Part shown: piece by piece, positions 9,489-21,117 of the stretch
Numbering within the stretch: position 1 is the stretch's first letter
How the letters are laid out: every line of letters begins with the position of its first letter
From: Nemertoderma westbladi
Lineage: Eukaryota > Xenacoelomorpha > Nemertodermatida > Nemertodermatidae
Reading direction: 5' to 3'
Assembly (NCBI GenBank): GCA_032718475.1
Contig: JAUCBJ010009117.1
Coordinates: 1 to 64,000 of the forward strand
Length of the DNA: 64,000 nucleotides
Program-made: the position numbers and the translations under genes
Notes under the pieces: generated by a model
What the model was told of the DNA's origin: nothing
Seen by the model: only the letters and a program-made list of their open reading frames with translations
The model's database searches: none

Positions 9489-12079
9489 GACGATGTTGCT
9501 GTGATGCGTGATATGCTGAAATCGAACTGAGGACTGGCTGCAGAAGATAATGGTTTACAGGTTTAGTTGCGATTACGTGGAAATAAATTTCTGAATTTGT
9601 TGATACTGGATAGGCCTACCGGTCAGCCGGTTCTAACAGATTTACAGATTGTAACAGGTAGAGCGGAGCCTACAGCAGTACCGGTAGATCAATCACTATG
9701 CACATTTGCGTCGAGTTCCCCTTTGTTGTAGTTCCCCATTGTAGTGCACCACAGATAGTCACAGTTAGTATGCCAGTTACGTCAGGGGTTGTCGTTTTAC
9801 TCGTACTGTATAAAAAATAATTTTGCAACTTCTTTATTGACCTTATCACCCATGGATCTATCTTTTTGACCTCCCTCGCTGTGCTAGCTCGGTAAATAAG
9901 CTATCACGCGGCAAGCGGTAAATAAAGTGATAAATAAATATTTAGGCCAATTATTATTATTATCGCGCATTAGAAATATGAAATATAAAATTGCATAAAA
10001 AGGCGGAATAAGGAATAGTAACGATATACGTCAATATTCATAAAATAGCACTTTAGTGGAGCTATAAAAAATATAAAATTGAAATTGGAGGCATTTATTA
10101 TTAATTTATTTGTGTCAATAACAATTTATTACAACAAATTATCATGGCAGCTAGTTATTTTTATTGTACCTCTTTATTACCAAATTAATAAATAATTATT
10201 TATTACTTTGGAAAAAAGTAACCTTTTCTCTATTCTAGAGCTAATATACTTAAAGAGCGCCATCAGGTTACTGTAATAGAGTGTCGAGTGCATATCGAGT
10301 CTATTAAAAAAAGGTTTTAAGATTTTTTCCTAGTAATTTTATCTTTAGATGCCGAAAAAATAATATATTACTGGTAAATAATAACTATTTATATCACGTT
10401 GATAAAAGTAGCACTTTATAGGAAAATAATACAAGTTGGTTGACTCGCCGAGCGCAGCGAGGCAAGTTAAGTAGACGAGTACTGTTTTGGTTTCCTATAA
10501 AGTACTTTTTATCCACGTGATATATGTAATTTTATTCAAAAATTTAAACATTTCTTTTCGACTTTCCGATGAGGCATTGTCTAATATAATATAAATTAAA
10601 TATAACTATAGACATTTCATTTGGAAAAAATTACACTTTGCATTAAATTAACTAAATAAATAATAAGTTCCACAAGTCCTAGTTTATGTTAATGGTGGAG
10701 TTTTCTGCCATATACCGGTAGTGTAGTTGTTTGTAACGGAGCTGGAGGTAGCGCATGGCGATTGGAGTTCCACGTGGTTTTCCCGAATAGACTCCAGCCA
10801 ATCTTTTCGCCCTAACTAAACTCCCCTGTCGGCAGCGATGGTGGCGCTAGTTCGCCTAAATGAGTGGCCTGTATTTGCTGTATATCGCTCTGGGTTCGTC
10901 AGCTTTCAGGTATTTGGCAATATCGACGCCGATACAGTATATGTAATCGTAAAGTATTCCCATCGGTTGGTTAATAAACTTAAACGATGTGGTAACTTTT
11001 TAACAGCATCGTAATACGTGGCCAGTTTTGAAGACGTCCTCCGAACTTCCACTGGTGGACTTCGTTCAGTTTACTAGGTATACCAGATTATGGACACTTT
11101 CAAGCGTCTCACTGCAGTAGTAGTGCTGTGTTGTATTAAGCAATCCTTGCTGTTAGCGGGGACCGATAATTCGAGAATATCATCAATACTGCATTGCGGG
11201 TACTACATATTTCCAATTGGGGTGTCGTATTTATGTTTGATATGCTGATTGCTACCGGTACAACAGCACAGTATAGGCCCTATAGGAATGTGAAACTAAA
11301 ATTTGACAATAGCTGTTGTACCGGTACCTTGGTTCACTTAAAAAAATGTGAGCTGACATAAAGTTAAACTTTTTTGACGCCGTTGAAACTGACAGAGGAA
11401 AGAAATGTTTCAATTTTTGAATAAAATTAATATATAATACATAGCACAATACACGAACATATACGTTCTACATGTTTAAAGTGTAATGTAATGTCAAGAA
11501 TGTAAAGATAAATGTAATGCTTAAAGGAAAACGTTAGCAAAAGGGTCGATTTAAAATAATAGTAAATTATTACTGTATTATAATCAACATTTAATTTTAA
11601 TTAATTTTATTAATTTTGTGTCGAATTTATTGATATACCAATATATTCGTTCCTAAATATAGAATTCATGTCTTTTAGATGGTGTAATTTTAGGAAAAAA
11701 TTATTATTATTATTTAAAATTTATAATAATAAAGGACTATTATTCGTTAAAAAAGGATAAGCGAAACTCACTGCTTTTTTTCACTGATTTTCAATTTAGC
11801 GAAATTCAACTATTTCTGTCTATAGTGTTTTCCGTTACGTTTTTATATCGAATATATTTATTGTTTTATAAACCCTTCCACTCTGTTTCCCATGTTCCCG
11901 TGGTTCCTATTTATAAACCAGTCACGGATGAAAGCCAAGGTTGGGCTTGGGAGAGGCGAAGAGAGAGAATTATTTAAAGCACTGTTCCCAAACAGTGCAG
12001 TCCCATCTTGGGATCGATCAGGGGATTCCTGATTGGAAGACCAGGTAGTTAAACAAAGCTGCCGATACCGATACCGGTT
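9489..12079. other. Intergenic, no gene recognised
   Basis: Holds the promoter region of the protease gene (9489 upward) and AT-rich sequence. Its only clear structure is the hairpin at 10391-10526. Open frames such as 11252-11449 (-) look like noise. AATAAA on the minus strand near 11860 could serve the CS-domain gene. Confidence 0.5.
10391..10526. repeat. Imperfect inverted repeat (hairpin), about 136 bp
   Basis: ATATCACGTTGATAAAAGTA near 10391 is mirrored by TACTTTTTATCCACGTGATA near 10505, with CTTTATAGG/CCTATAAAG inside the arms. The loop contains GAGCGCAGCGAGGCAAGTTA, similar to sequence near 60185. Probably a small foldback element. Confidence 0.6.
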
Positions 12080-12541
12080 CTATAAATCCCATTCCGTGTG
12101 GAATAGTTGTAATTCCCCCGATTCCAACATCCAGGATCGTTTAGGGTTCCGTTTAACCAGGTCGATACGAACCTTCCCGTCCTCCACCTCGTAATCCGAG
12201 ATCGAATCGTCGCACTCGGGAAGCGACGAGCGATCCTCGGAATCCTCGTGGACGATTTCATCGAGGAATTCGTGGCCGTTGTGTCGCCATCGATGTGAAC
12301 CCAACTCGCCCCACACTCGCAGACTCAAAGACCTATCCGTAAACTCAACGTCGACGGACACACGACCCGCCATGTAGTCGGCTACTCTCAGTCCGCGCAC
12401 CGATATGTACAGTCGGATGCTGCTCGTACCTGTCTCCGGGTTTATTACCAGTTCCGATTCGAACGACTCCGTCAGAACTCGAGCACTTTCAACACTACTA
12501 GCCTCTTCCTCTTCCGGTAACTCGGTATTTCGGTCAGCCAT
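12080..12541 (-). CDS. Small CS-domain (p23/SGT1-like) protein
   Basis: A 153-aa single-exon ORF. An acidic N-terminus (residues 1-30) is followed by a beta-strand pattern typical of a CS domain: IRLYISVRGL, VSVDVEFTDRSLSLRVWG, a variable acidic insertion near 100-115, then KVRIDLVKRN and SWMLE. The FTDRSLSLRV stretch looks most like the calcyclin-binding protein (CacyBP/SIP) subgroup, but the flanking domains of that family are absent. CS domains bind HSP90-type or other protein partners; the partner here is unknown. Codon use is GC-richer than the surroundings and resembles the protease gene, which supports a real gene. It could also be one exon of a larger gene. Confidence 0.7.
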   Translation of the reverse strand: MADRNTELPEEEEASSVESARVLTESFESELVINPETGTSSIRLYISVRGLRVADYMAGRVSVDVEFTDRSLSLRVWGELGSHRWRHNGHEFLDEIVHEDSEDRSSLPECDDSISDYEVEDGKVRIDLVKRNPKRSWMLESGELQLFHTEWDL

Positions 12542-13060
12542 GATATACAGATATAGCAGTATAGGCCTATATTAATGTACTAGTACTTTACTGCTGTACT
12601 ACTAATACAATACAATACAGTTTAGCTGCTGGTAGTACAGCTGGTAGTACAGTGATTTATATAGTATATTCAGAATTGTGCAGGCAGACGCGTCGTTAAA
12701 AACAGGTTTGTTCTTTAGTGAATTCAAATTTCCCGCTTTTGTGTGAATGGCATTGTTGAAAAGCAGACCTAATTTAATGATTCCTGGACCACTGTACATA
12801 CCTATATAGTTAAATAAAGGTATTTATTTTATTCTTTAATCCAGGCATACATAGCCCATATAGTACAGTAAAATCACGAAATTAATAGATAATAATATAG
12901 GTAACACAAGGCAATAATTATTTACATAACGGAAAGGAAACAATAAAATATCCGAGCAAGGACAAAAAAAAAGAAAAAAAATAATAAATGTAAATGTTAA
13001 GTATTATTTATACTAAGAGGATGTAAGTACATAATAATATAGAGGGTATAATAGGTATAA
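12542..13060. other. No gene seen
   Basis: Region upstream of the CS-domain gene. It contains short CAATACAATACA repeats (about 12605) and an A-rich tract near 12965. Nothing supports a further gene. Confidence 0.4.
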
Positions 13061-13375
13061 TTAGGAAGAATAATAGAACAAAGGACAATAACATAACACA
13101 TAACAATATAAGAACTGTAAGTAAATTATTCCCCGCACCGATTTACACCAAATATACGACTCGTTTGAAACGTTTTCAAGGCAACTGACTGTACAAGGCT
13201 GTTCTCTGACGATCTCATACGTCTCAACTAAGTACTTGTATTTATTTACAGTTTCTATTGATTTACCATTAATACTGATACCATCTACAATGCTACTTTT
13301 ATATGATTTTGGCGTGTAGGTCATGAAGTTAGATTTCTTAATATTAATAACGATGGAGTGCCTATAAATCTGCAT
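13061..13375 (-). pseudogene. LINE reverse-transcriptase remnant
   Basis: The reading frame contains NIKKSNFMTYTPKS and INGKSIETVNKYKYL. This is the segment that follows the polymerase active site in many LINE proteins (N-x-x-K-[ST] then the KYLG region). No active-site DD motif remains. Short, 5'-truncated relic. Confidence 0.5.
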
Positions 13376-13593
13376 ATAAATTATTAGAAGACCGTTAGGA
13401 TTTCTTACTGTAAAAGTATCACTATCTATGATGTATGTATATATTTTTATGTATATCAGGTGAAATCCTCCAAAGCAATAGCTCGTCCGTCAATGAAAGT
13501 TATATCAATTGACTCAGCTCAACTCCAGGATGTGGAAAAAAGTTTCGAAAAAATTATTAAAGTGTCTTTTGTTTATTTAAAAAAATGGAGACA

Positions 13594-13834
13594 GGGGGGA
13601 AAACTGGACGCAAATCCCATATTGGTGAATTAATATCCGCCTCAATGCTAAATTCTCAATTTAGGGAAGGGAGTAGGTTACAGTGGCACGTTATTTTAAC
13701 CAAAACAATAAACTAAACACAACGGACCAGGATACAGGTTACGGTTTTATTTTTGAGAGTAATCAGCTGTTATTCGCGTCGAATTTCCCCTGGCAAGGGA
13801 TGAATTTTTATTGCGTCAATCCCCCCCCCCCCCC
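13594..13834. mobile_element. MITE with poly(G)/poly(C) ends, copy 1
   Basis: Starts GGGGGG-AAAACTGGACGCAAA and ends TTGCGTCAAT followed by 14 C. An inverted copy with the same internal order lies at 33851-34071. It contains the module TTTGGTTAAAA / CAGTGGCACG and a GGAAATTCGACGC-type arm near its C-rich end. The G and C tracts differ in length between copies, so the exact target site cannot be fixed. Confidence 0.7.
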
Positions 13835-13849
13835 TATCTGACTTTCTAT

Positions 13850-15393
13850 GAGGTTATTATTATTCTGTTTCGTAGGAAATACAGGAGCTTTATACAAGAC
13901 TGTAATGCATTTACACTTCGACCCTTCTCCAGTGATCACCGCCTTATTGTGGCCAAGGTAAGACGTAGTCTGCGTGCTAGCAGAACAACGAAATATGCTT
14001 TGCCGCGGCATGACTGGTCCTCTCTGTTGCAACAGCCAAGTGTGAGATCCAGCTTCACACTACAGCTGAGCAACAGGTATGAGGTTCTTGCCTCTGAGGC
14101 GGCAGATCACTGCGAGGGCTATACTGCCTTCACAGAAGCAGTTAAGTTAGCAGCTGCAGAAACAGTTCCTGTATTCCCTCGAAACAGGAAACGGGCCCCC
14201 TGGACTGACAACAAAATTCAAAAGTGCCGAAATGACCTCTACAAGGCGCAGAAAGAGTCCCGACTCAAACAGACTACAGCGGCCAAGAATGCAGTTAAGG
14301 CTGCATCTAGGTCCCTGAACAGGCAGTACTCTGTTAATCTACAGGAGCTAATAAACCAACAGGTTGATGCCATCAATGATGCTGACGACAGCAGGCAATC
14401 ATCCCAGGCATGGAAATCGATCAATTTGATTACTGGGCGGAAAAGCCAACCAACCACCAAGGTTAAGGCTGAATCACCAGCCAATCGCCTCAATGGTTGG
14501 AAAGCCCACTTTGAAAAGCTCCTCAATAATGAAATAATGACAGGGTATTGCCTGATAACTTTATAGAAGTAAAAGTGTCTGAGTCTGTACTCCCAGATAT
14601 TCCCATTGGCGATATCTCCTTTGCAGAAGTGAAGGCTGCTGCAAAGAGCATTAAGACCAATCGTGCCAGTGGAGTAGATGATGTTCCCCCCGAGGTCTTT
14701 AAAATACCTGAGTGTTTAAAGCTCATCTATCCCATCATAGTAGACATGTACCGAACAACAAGAGTCCCACAAGAAATGAAAACAAATAAGTTGGTGCCAG
14801 TTCCCAAGAAGGGCAACCTAACACTCTATGGTTCTTTTCGGGGAATCTCATTGATCTCGATTGCTGCAAAGCTATTCAATAGAACTCTATTAAATCGCAA
14901 CAGGGACCCCATTGAGAGACTGCTCCGTGGAAATCAGAATGGGTTCCGTAAAGGTCGTGGGATCATGGAGCCCATTTTGGCACTTAGAAGGATAATTGAA
15001 GAGTTATCAAAAAAGAAAGACAGGCATCTGGCTGTTAATTTTTGATGACTTCTTCAAGGCCTTTGATTCAGTCTCTCGCTCACGTATATTCAGCACACTT
15101 TCATTATATGGGATTCCTGATGAAATTATTGCAGCAATCAGATCAGTATACGATGGTTCGACAACATTTGTGTCTACTGTTGATGGTGACATATTACCAT
15201 TTGAAGTGTTATGGGGCGTCCTCCATGGAGACACACTTGCACCATTATTGTTCATAATGGTGGTTGACTATGTTCTACGCATGTCCTTAGATCATCATAA
15301 TGATGATGGGGTGATGATAACTCCACCTACTGGCTCCAGAAGTCGAGGAAATCCTGCCAAGTACCTAACGGATCTAGATCCTAGTAGTAGTAT
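13850..15393 (+). pseudogene. LINE retrotransposon, endonuclease tail plus partial reverse transcriptase, copy 1
   Basis: Open frames in shifting registers encode the end of an APE endonuclease (FSSDHRLIVAK, with the conserved SDH), a basic linker, and reverse-transcriptase blocks (NGFRKGRG, KAFDSVSRSR, LFIMVVDYV). Against the copy at 47971 it has an extra 8-bp GAAATAAT-type duplication near 14530 and another frameshift near 15045. It stops at 15393, before the FADD active site. It is therefore non-functional. The clade is RTE-like or a related APE LINE; I did not settle it. Confidence 0.8.
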
Positions 15394-15712
15394 CTGAGAC
15401 ATCAACTGTTGGTTTGTAATGTCATCTGAATATCTCTTCCCAGTGAATCCTATGAGATTATCTATAAGGTTACTCACTGCTGTTTGGTGGTAGACCAGAC
15501 CTGATTGAATTATAAGCACTGGGCCGTTAAAATGTTAGGTTCATAAGGACATTTAGTGGCTGGGATTATTCTCTCCCAGACTGTAAGTAAAGCTGTTCAA
15601 TGTCGAGAGGGACCCAACTATACTACGTTTGTCTATCCTTATGAATATCCTTGTGAATCCTTATATCGGCTTTGTAGTGTTTTTACTTTTTTCCGTTTTT
15701 TCTTTCAGATTT

Positions 15713-16277
15713 TGGGGGTGGGGTGATGGAAAATTAAATATATATATGTGTAGTACATTATGATACTGCTCTCCATAGCGAAAAATATCAACCGACCCTA
15801 TGGGGGCTCGAACCAGGTACCTATGTTTCAAACTTCCAGTGATCATCACCGGGTGTGTGCCCTAATACAACTGAGCCACCAGGACGGATGGAGTGGAGAG
15901 TTATTCGCATTGGAGTGTGTCACTGTATGAGATTCGCCGTGCGTCACCATTAATTTATAATTAATTAACAGCATAGTCGGCATACGGGGTATCAGTGGTT
16001 TCTACAACACTGATTATATATAGTTATTCCTTGAGGCATGGTTGCCATTATTGGCAGAGCACGGGAATAAAGTTGTTTGTACTTCCCTTTGAGTGACTAT
16101 AAAATGCCACAATGTGATGGCCCACTCCATAGCGAGTAAATCTTCAACCGTCCTGGTAGCGCAGTTATCTTAGGATACCCAGCTGATGATGACCGGAAGT
16201 TTGAAACCTAGGTAACTAGGTATAATGTTATATTATAACATAATATATATTTAATTCGCCGTCACCCCACCCCACAA
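15713..16277. repeat. Head-to-head pair of tRNA-derived SINEs (foldback)
   Basis: The left half is a minus-strand SINE with an A-box-like TGGCTCAGTTG (fwd about 15867-15877) and a B-box GGTTCGAGCCC (fwd about 15805-15815). The right half is a plus-strand copy with TGGTAGCGCAGTT near 16156 and a decayed B box. Both outer ends carry the same tail, TGGGGTGATGG...AATTAAATATATA (15718) and its complement ending CGTCACCCCA near 16268, so the whole forms a 565-bp inverted repeat. Intact tRNA folding is not seen, so these are SINEs, not tRNA genes. Confidence 0.7.
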
Positions 16278-17043
16278 CAATTCATTTACATTATATTATT
16301 ATTTGTACTGTCGTAAAACTATAGTAAAATTGTAGCATAAATTTTAAATTGAAAATTCTGTAATCAGCTCAATTCCTGCAATAAGTAACGATATCGTGTC
16401 TGCGTGTATTATTGTTTAGGTTAGAAAATCCCGCCTCTGTAAGCTGCTCCTTTTCCCTGTATCGTCAACAATCGGTTTGTTTTGGTTAGAAAGGGCTGGC
16501 TCTTTAACCTGTTCCTTTCCAGAAATTGGTAGCCAGGTCGTTTATTGTTTTCGTTAAAAAAAACCCGCCTCTGTAAGTTTCCCTCAATCAGGGTTTTTTT
16601 TTCAAAATGTCCGCTGTGAAAAGTTTCTAAACGGCGAGGAAAAATTTAGAAAATCTCTAATTTGTTTAGAAAACCAAAATAATTTGCCCAATGACGAATT
16701 TGAAAGATTAATTTTGAAAAGTAGGCCATGTATTACTTCCTGTATTGCTTTGTTTTCTACTTTATTCAACCATACGGTATTGTAATGGTAAGTCGTAGGT
16801 CGTATATGTCATATAAGTCAAAATAAATTATGGAACACATTGGTTTCAATTCAATGGGAGCGCTTCCAATGGTATGTCATAAGTCGTTTGTTACGACTCA
16901 TGCGTCGAAAGTGATTATGTCCCATGTTCCATCTTTTGACATACGACTCATGAGTTATATCCGGCAAGAGGCCTGTGATTAGTTCTTTGGGTATCAGCAA
17001 GCCAGAAAATATTGTACAGCAATTTATGGTGTTCCATATACGG
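16278..17043. other. No gene; decayed repeat modules
   Basis: Positions 16425-16600 hold about three diverged copies of a module resembling CGCCTCTGTAA-CTGCTCCTTTCC / TTTGTTTTGGTTAGAAA. The same module recurs inside elements at 33940 and 54500. The rest is AT-rich and unassigned. Confidence 0.5.
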
Positions 17044-17059
17044 AAGCCCATATCGGCCA

Positions 17060-17250
17060 TTTCGCGCGCAAACTTCCATGTCAAGCACGCAAACTTTATG
17101 CCATTTCGGTGTAGAAACATTTGCGCGCGCGACATGAAAGTTTGCGCGCACGACATGGAAGTTTGCGCGCGCAACATGAAAGTTTGCGCGCGCAACATGA
17201 AAGTTTGCGCGCGCGACATGGGGAAGGACATACGGCCATGTCGCGCGCAA
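17060..17250. repeat. GCGCGC-containing 21-bp minisatellite with inverted flanks
   Basis: About four to five tandem copies of GTTTGCGCGCGCAACATGAAA lie at 17118-17221. Inverted partners flank them: CGCGCGCAAACTTCCATGTC near 17064 and CGCGCGCAAACTTCATGTC near 17240. The 21-bp length keeps frames open on both strands; there is no other sign of a gene. Confidence 0.8.
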
Positions 17251-17280
17251 ACTTCATGTCATTTCCATTTTGAATTTTGT

Positions 17281-17527
17281 CTGGGCGGGAAATTTGAATT
17301 TACATGTCCTACTGTTTGACTGTAATGTGAACCCCTGAACAGGAATAGGTCTGCTATAGCCGTATAGGAGGCCCTCTGCTACTCTCACACTGACTGTAGA
17401 ACTACAACAATTATCTACCTTACACTGCAGCTGTCACAAACTCAATCTGCTGAACTGTATTCCTCCTGCATTACTTACAGCTGAACAGTCAAACAGTAGG
17501 TCACATAAATTCAAATTTCCCGCCCAG
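17281..17527. mobile_element. Small MITE, 247 bp
   Basis: Terminal inverted repeat: CTGGGCGGGAAATTTGAATT at 17281, mirrored by AATTCAAATTTCCCGCCCAG ending at 17527. The arms are about 42 bp (they include CCTACTGTTTGACT/AGTCAAACAGTAGG) around a unique 160-bp core. The target site is unclear. Confidence 0.75.
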
Positions 17528-17554
17528 GAATATTCGCCCATTAATATTCTGCAA

Positions 17555-17700
17555 GGATGTTACTACGTTACGTTACGGTATCTTTTCAGGAATACCGTAG
17601 CTCAATATTTTTCCGTAACGTAATAACTTTTTAAATACCGTAACGTAATATTACTGTATATTTTTACCGTAAACCGTAACGTAATAGCGTAATATTTGTT
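17555..17700. repeat. CCGTAACGTAAT-type degenerate repeat
   Basis: The motif TACCGTAACGTAA recurs in both orientations with a GTTACGTTACGGTA start near 17563. It looks like one end of a repeat-rich element, comparable in style to the ATACGATACG ends of the 864-7512 element, but I found no partner end. Confidence 0.5.
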
Positions 17701-18011
17701 TTATCTACCAAGCAATCATTTTGGACAAAAAAGTAAATCTTTCGATTTAGGTTTTGTTTGTCTGTACACGGTATCCTTATAGCCAGCTTCCTGGCTTCTC
17801 CAGTTATTTATGATAAAGTTTTAATTAATATAATTAATGAATAGATAAATTAAGTTTTAATTAAACATTAAGTTTTAATTAATGTTAAGATAACTAGGGC
17901 TACTCACTGAACTATTTATACTGAGTCTCTGCTCTATCCTAGCTGTAGCCTATAACAATGCAGTATGTTGTAATGGCATAGATCATAGATTTACAGGACA
18001 GGTTAACAGCG

Positions 18012-18221
18012 GTGTGCGGACACTTCCCCCCGGACACTTCCCCCCGGACACTTCCCCCCCGGACAGTTCCCCCCCGTTCAAGTAGGACACTTCCCCCCCG
18101 GACACTTCCCCCCCGGACACTTCCCCCCTCCCCGCTCAAGTAGGACACTTCCCCCCCAGACACTTCCCCCCCCGGACACTTCCCCCCCAGACACTTCCCC
18201 CCCGGACACTTCCCCCCCGAC
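18012..18221. repeat. C-run minisatellite (CGGACACTTCCCCCC)
   Basis: About a dozen tandem copies of a 15-17-bp unit, GGACACTTCCCCCCC, with variants GGACAGTTCC and AGACACTTCC. The minus strand has regularly spaced runs of six to seven G and could form G-quadruplexes. Confidence 0.9.
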
Positions 18222-18601
18222 TATTCTTAACTTCGCACATTCTTATTTTTCATTTTGTAAGGTAAACGGACCGCTTGTATCCAGACAAGTTGTATCCAAT
18301 TTTCCCTTCTTAGCTCAGAAAGTGATCTTTTGCATCCCGATTTTACATTTTATATCCAAGTTTTATTTATGGGTTTTATCAATTTAATTACATTGTATTG
18401 TTTGCTAATCTTTAAACAATTAATTAGATGACCTATAAATTCCATCCCCCGAATGATATACTGTTTTTATTAACTATATAGAATTATAATAATTAATTGT
18501 TTTAATTATAGGTATTATTTTGTAATAGTCTTCTTCAAATTGTAGCAGATGGGGATGAATATTATTGATGCAATCAAAATTATATAGGTTTGTATATATA
18601 G

Positions 18602-18838
18602 GTTTGGGAGCGGCAGCCCCCAACAAAAGAAGCGGGGGTTTGGGAGCGGCAGCCCCCAACAAAAGAAGCGGGGGTTTGGGAGCGGCAGCCCCCAACAAAA
18701 GAAGCGGGGGTTTGGGAGCGGCAGCCCCCAACAAAAGAAGCGGGGGTTTGGGAGCGGCAGCCCCCAACAAAAGAAGCGGGGGTTTGGGAGCGGCAGCCCC
18801 AACAAAAGAAGCGGGGGTTTGGGGGCGGCAGCCCCCAA
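18602..18838. repeat. 36-bp GC-rich minisatellite, about 6.6 copies
   Basis: The unit reads TTTGGGAGCGGCAGCCCCCA then ACAAAAGAAGCGGGGG. The 36-bp period keeps several frames open on both strands (a 12-residue repeat such as LGAAAPNKRSGG), but nothing else indicates a protein. Each unit carries its own GGG/CCCCC hairpin potential. A 20-base poly(G) run lies just beyond, near 18988. Confidence 0.9.
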
Positions 18839-19340
18839 TTAAAAGAAAAACAAACAAAATTTGACTATAAAAATGTTTATTTTATAATTTTGAAAAAACT
18901 TGACTATAGATACAACTTGTCCTGTAACCATCTTTAACTTTTGTTTATTGCTTTGATGTACCCAGATTAATTTTAACACTATAACTGGGGGGGGGGGGGG
19001 GGGGGGGAGTGTCCTAGATCCGTTAGCAGGTTACATGGTAGGCCTACCTACAGGGCTGCCGCTACCTGTATCTCTTATTATGACAACCTATTACAATACA
19101 AGCCAAGCCGTTCTACCAATTTAAAGTTATTTTTATGTTAAGTTAAATTTGCAATTTCAAAACATTAAAACTATAATTTTCCGATTTTCAGACACAATTA
19201 GGATGAAACTTTAAATATCTCTTTGTGGTCCTATGGGAATCTGAACCTATTGGAATCTGATATCTAACGCAAATCGACGTATAAGAGTTGTCTACCCAGC
19301 CCCCCAATAAACCCCCCAGTTTCAATATAAGGGTTGTCAC

Positions 19341-20103
19341 TAGGGATGGGGCGGAGCTCCGGCTCCAGATTCTCCGGCCTATTTTTTCTACAGTAAAACC
19401 CGGAGATATTTCATTTTCTTCAATGATTCTTAAATATTGTACCGCAAAGTACAACTGGTTTAGTTGACATCCCATAAAGTATATTTTATTGAAAAAATCG
19501 TATTTTTTTTCCTAAAAACTAGAGACTTATTTATTTTTTCTTTCCATTTTTTACCTGTAGAACCTATACTAGTTTTTTTTTACTTGTTTTGATGTAGTAT
19601 TTTGGTTAGGTTTAGTCAGTTAGTTGGTCATAATCTAATAAATTTAGCAGACTTTCTGACATTATTGCATAGCAGCATAGGGCGGAAGGACTGTAAATGG
19701 CCCCAAACCGATTATTACAGCCTGTTACTTAAGTACAGTACTGCAGTACATCAAAACGGTTAGGTCCTTCAGTGGAGTGCACAGCCTGGCTGTTATTGGT
19801 ACTTAATTTCGCAAATCTAACCAAAACATTAAACGAGTTTAGTAAATGAACAGGTTACATGAACGTAGTTGCTGCACGTGCTGTGCACTTGTGTGCAAGT
19901 GCAGTACATGTAGGCCTCCTATGCATACAATAAAAGTTTAAAATTTACGTTTAAACTTGGCCTTTTATACAATATAGGAGGCCTATATTGTATACATACA
20001 TAGTATAATAAAGATTCAAGAAAAAACCCCGGCTCCGGCCGGAGCCACTGCTGCTGATCTCGGCTCCGGGTAACCCTATAATTTTAGCTTCGTCCCATCC
20101 CTA
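19341..20103. mobile_element. Non-autonomous hAT element (MITE), 763 bp
   Basis: The termini are TAGGGATGGGGCGGAGCT and, inverted, AGCTTCGTCCCATCCCTA. The 8-bp flanks are GTTGTCAC (19333-19340) and GTTGCCAC (20104-20111), one mismatch apart. TAGGGATGGG ends and an 8-bp duplication are typical of hAT. The interior has GGCTCCGG-rich subterminal repeats near both ends and no transposase. Confidence 0.85.
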
Positions 20104-21117
20104 GTTGCCACTCCGTTTCAGTTTAAATTTTCCCTGCCATTTTTCCTGCCATTCGGTATGTATAGTTCATGTTCATATTAGAAACGCCAGGAGGGTATCC
20201 GTAAACGAAACTGGCGTAAACTTTAAATTTGAATTTAAGATTAGACAAAGAGACCTGATCCGGGATCTAACACAGTACTAGGGCATCATAAATCTCGCGC
20301 TTTATCGAGTGAGGTACCAGATACAAATCACCATAACAACAAGAATTGCATTCTCATCTCATTAAGGGTCCTCCTTTCCATAACAACTAACTAACTACCT
20401 CTACAAAGAGGCAGTTTCGCGCTACTAACTATCACAACAACAGACTAAGGACAGGAAAGTTAATTATTACAAACAAATAGAAATACTACAATAATGAAGC
20501 ACAAATTATAAAAAGCATCTCAGAATAGAGACAAATTACAAAGGGGGCGGGGGAATAAGAGTTATAAGGGGGAGGGGAGATGGGAGAGAGGACAGGAAAG
20601 GTGCGCTTATGTCCTGTATATCCAAATCCCTGACTTTTCACAGATTTGTCAAATTTATACACGAATTCCATCACATTTCCTTGACTATTCCACAGAGTAT
20701 ATATGTTTGTAAACAAACATCTCACTATGTCATCATAATATCAAAAGAATGTTTTAGCTCCAGCTAATAGCTGGTTCACAATGCTGGGGTCATAAACACC
20801 AATATTACACAAACAAAACACCCGCGCTAAAAGTTTTATTAATAAGAGTACTGCACTGAGCACCAGGCGCTGTGGGAGGAACTTGTGAGAGAGAAACTTC
20901 GGTCTGCATATATTATTAATGGTTGTAAAGATGAATTACAGCTTACATGTATGATGAATGAAGTCTTTTGGAATTTACACTCCAAACAAAGATATTATAG
21001 CTTATTGACATTCGTATATAAAATTATGGGAAACTAACAAAGCACGCATACCTGGTGCACGGTGCTGCTATACAGTAACTACACCTATATAGTAAGCATA
21101 ATAAATATAAAATATTA
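20104..21117. other. No gene; one LINE tail fragment inside
   Basis: Mostly unassigned. A minus-strand ORF at 20486-20725 overlaps a LINE 3' tail and a CCCTGACTTTTC-type repeat, so I do not call it a gene. If the TFG gene continues leftward, this stretch lies in its third intron. Confidence 0.4.
20531..20587 (-). mobile_element. LINE 3' tail fragment (third copy)
   Basis: On the minus strand it reads CCCATCTCCCCTCCCCCTTA, then TAACTCTTATTCCCCCGCCC and CCTTTGTAATTTGTCTCT. This matches the tail of the REL-like LINE copy at 6910-6965. Only the tail is present, so it is a severely 5'-truncated insertion. Confidence 0.7.

Noticed and set aside
15790-15890. tRNA gene
   Set aside because: A- and B-box-like sequences are present but spacing and stems do not form a cloverleaf, and a second copy shares the same tail. 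Called a SINE.
18474-18864. Repetitive frames (LGAAAPNKRSGG and reverse-strand versions)
   Set aside because: Artefact of the 36-bp minisatellite, open on both strands.
20486-20725. Fourth TFG exon or separate gene (79-aa minus frame)
   Set aside because: The sequence includes a LINE 3' tail and a common CCCTGACTTTTC-type repeat, and does not match the segment expected after the TFG PB1 domain.
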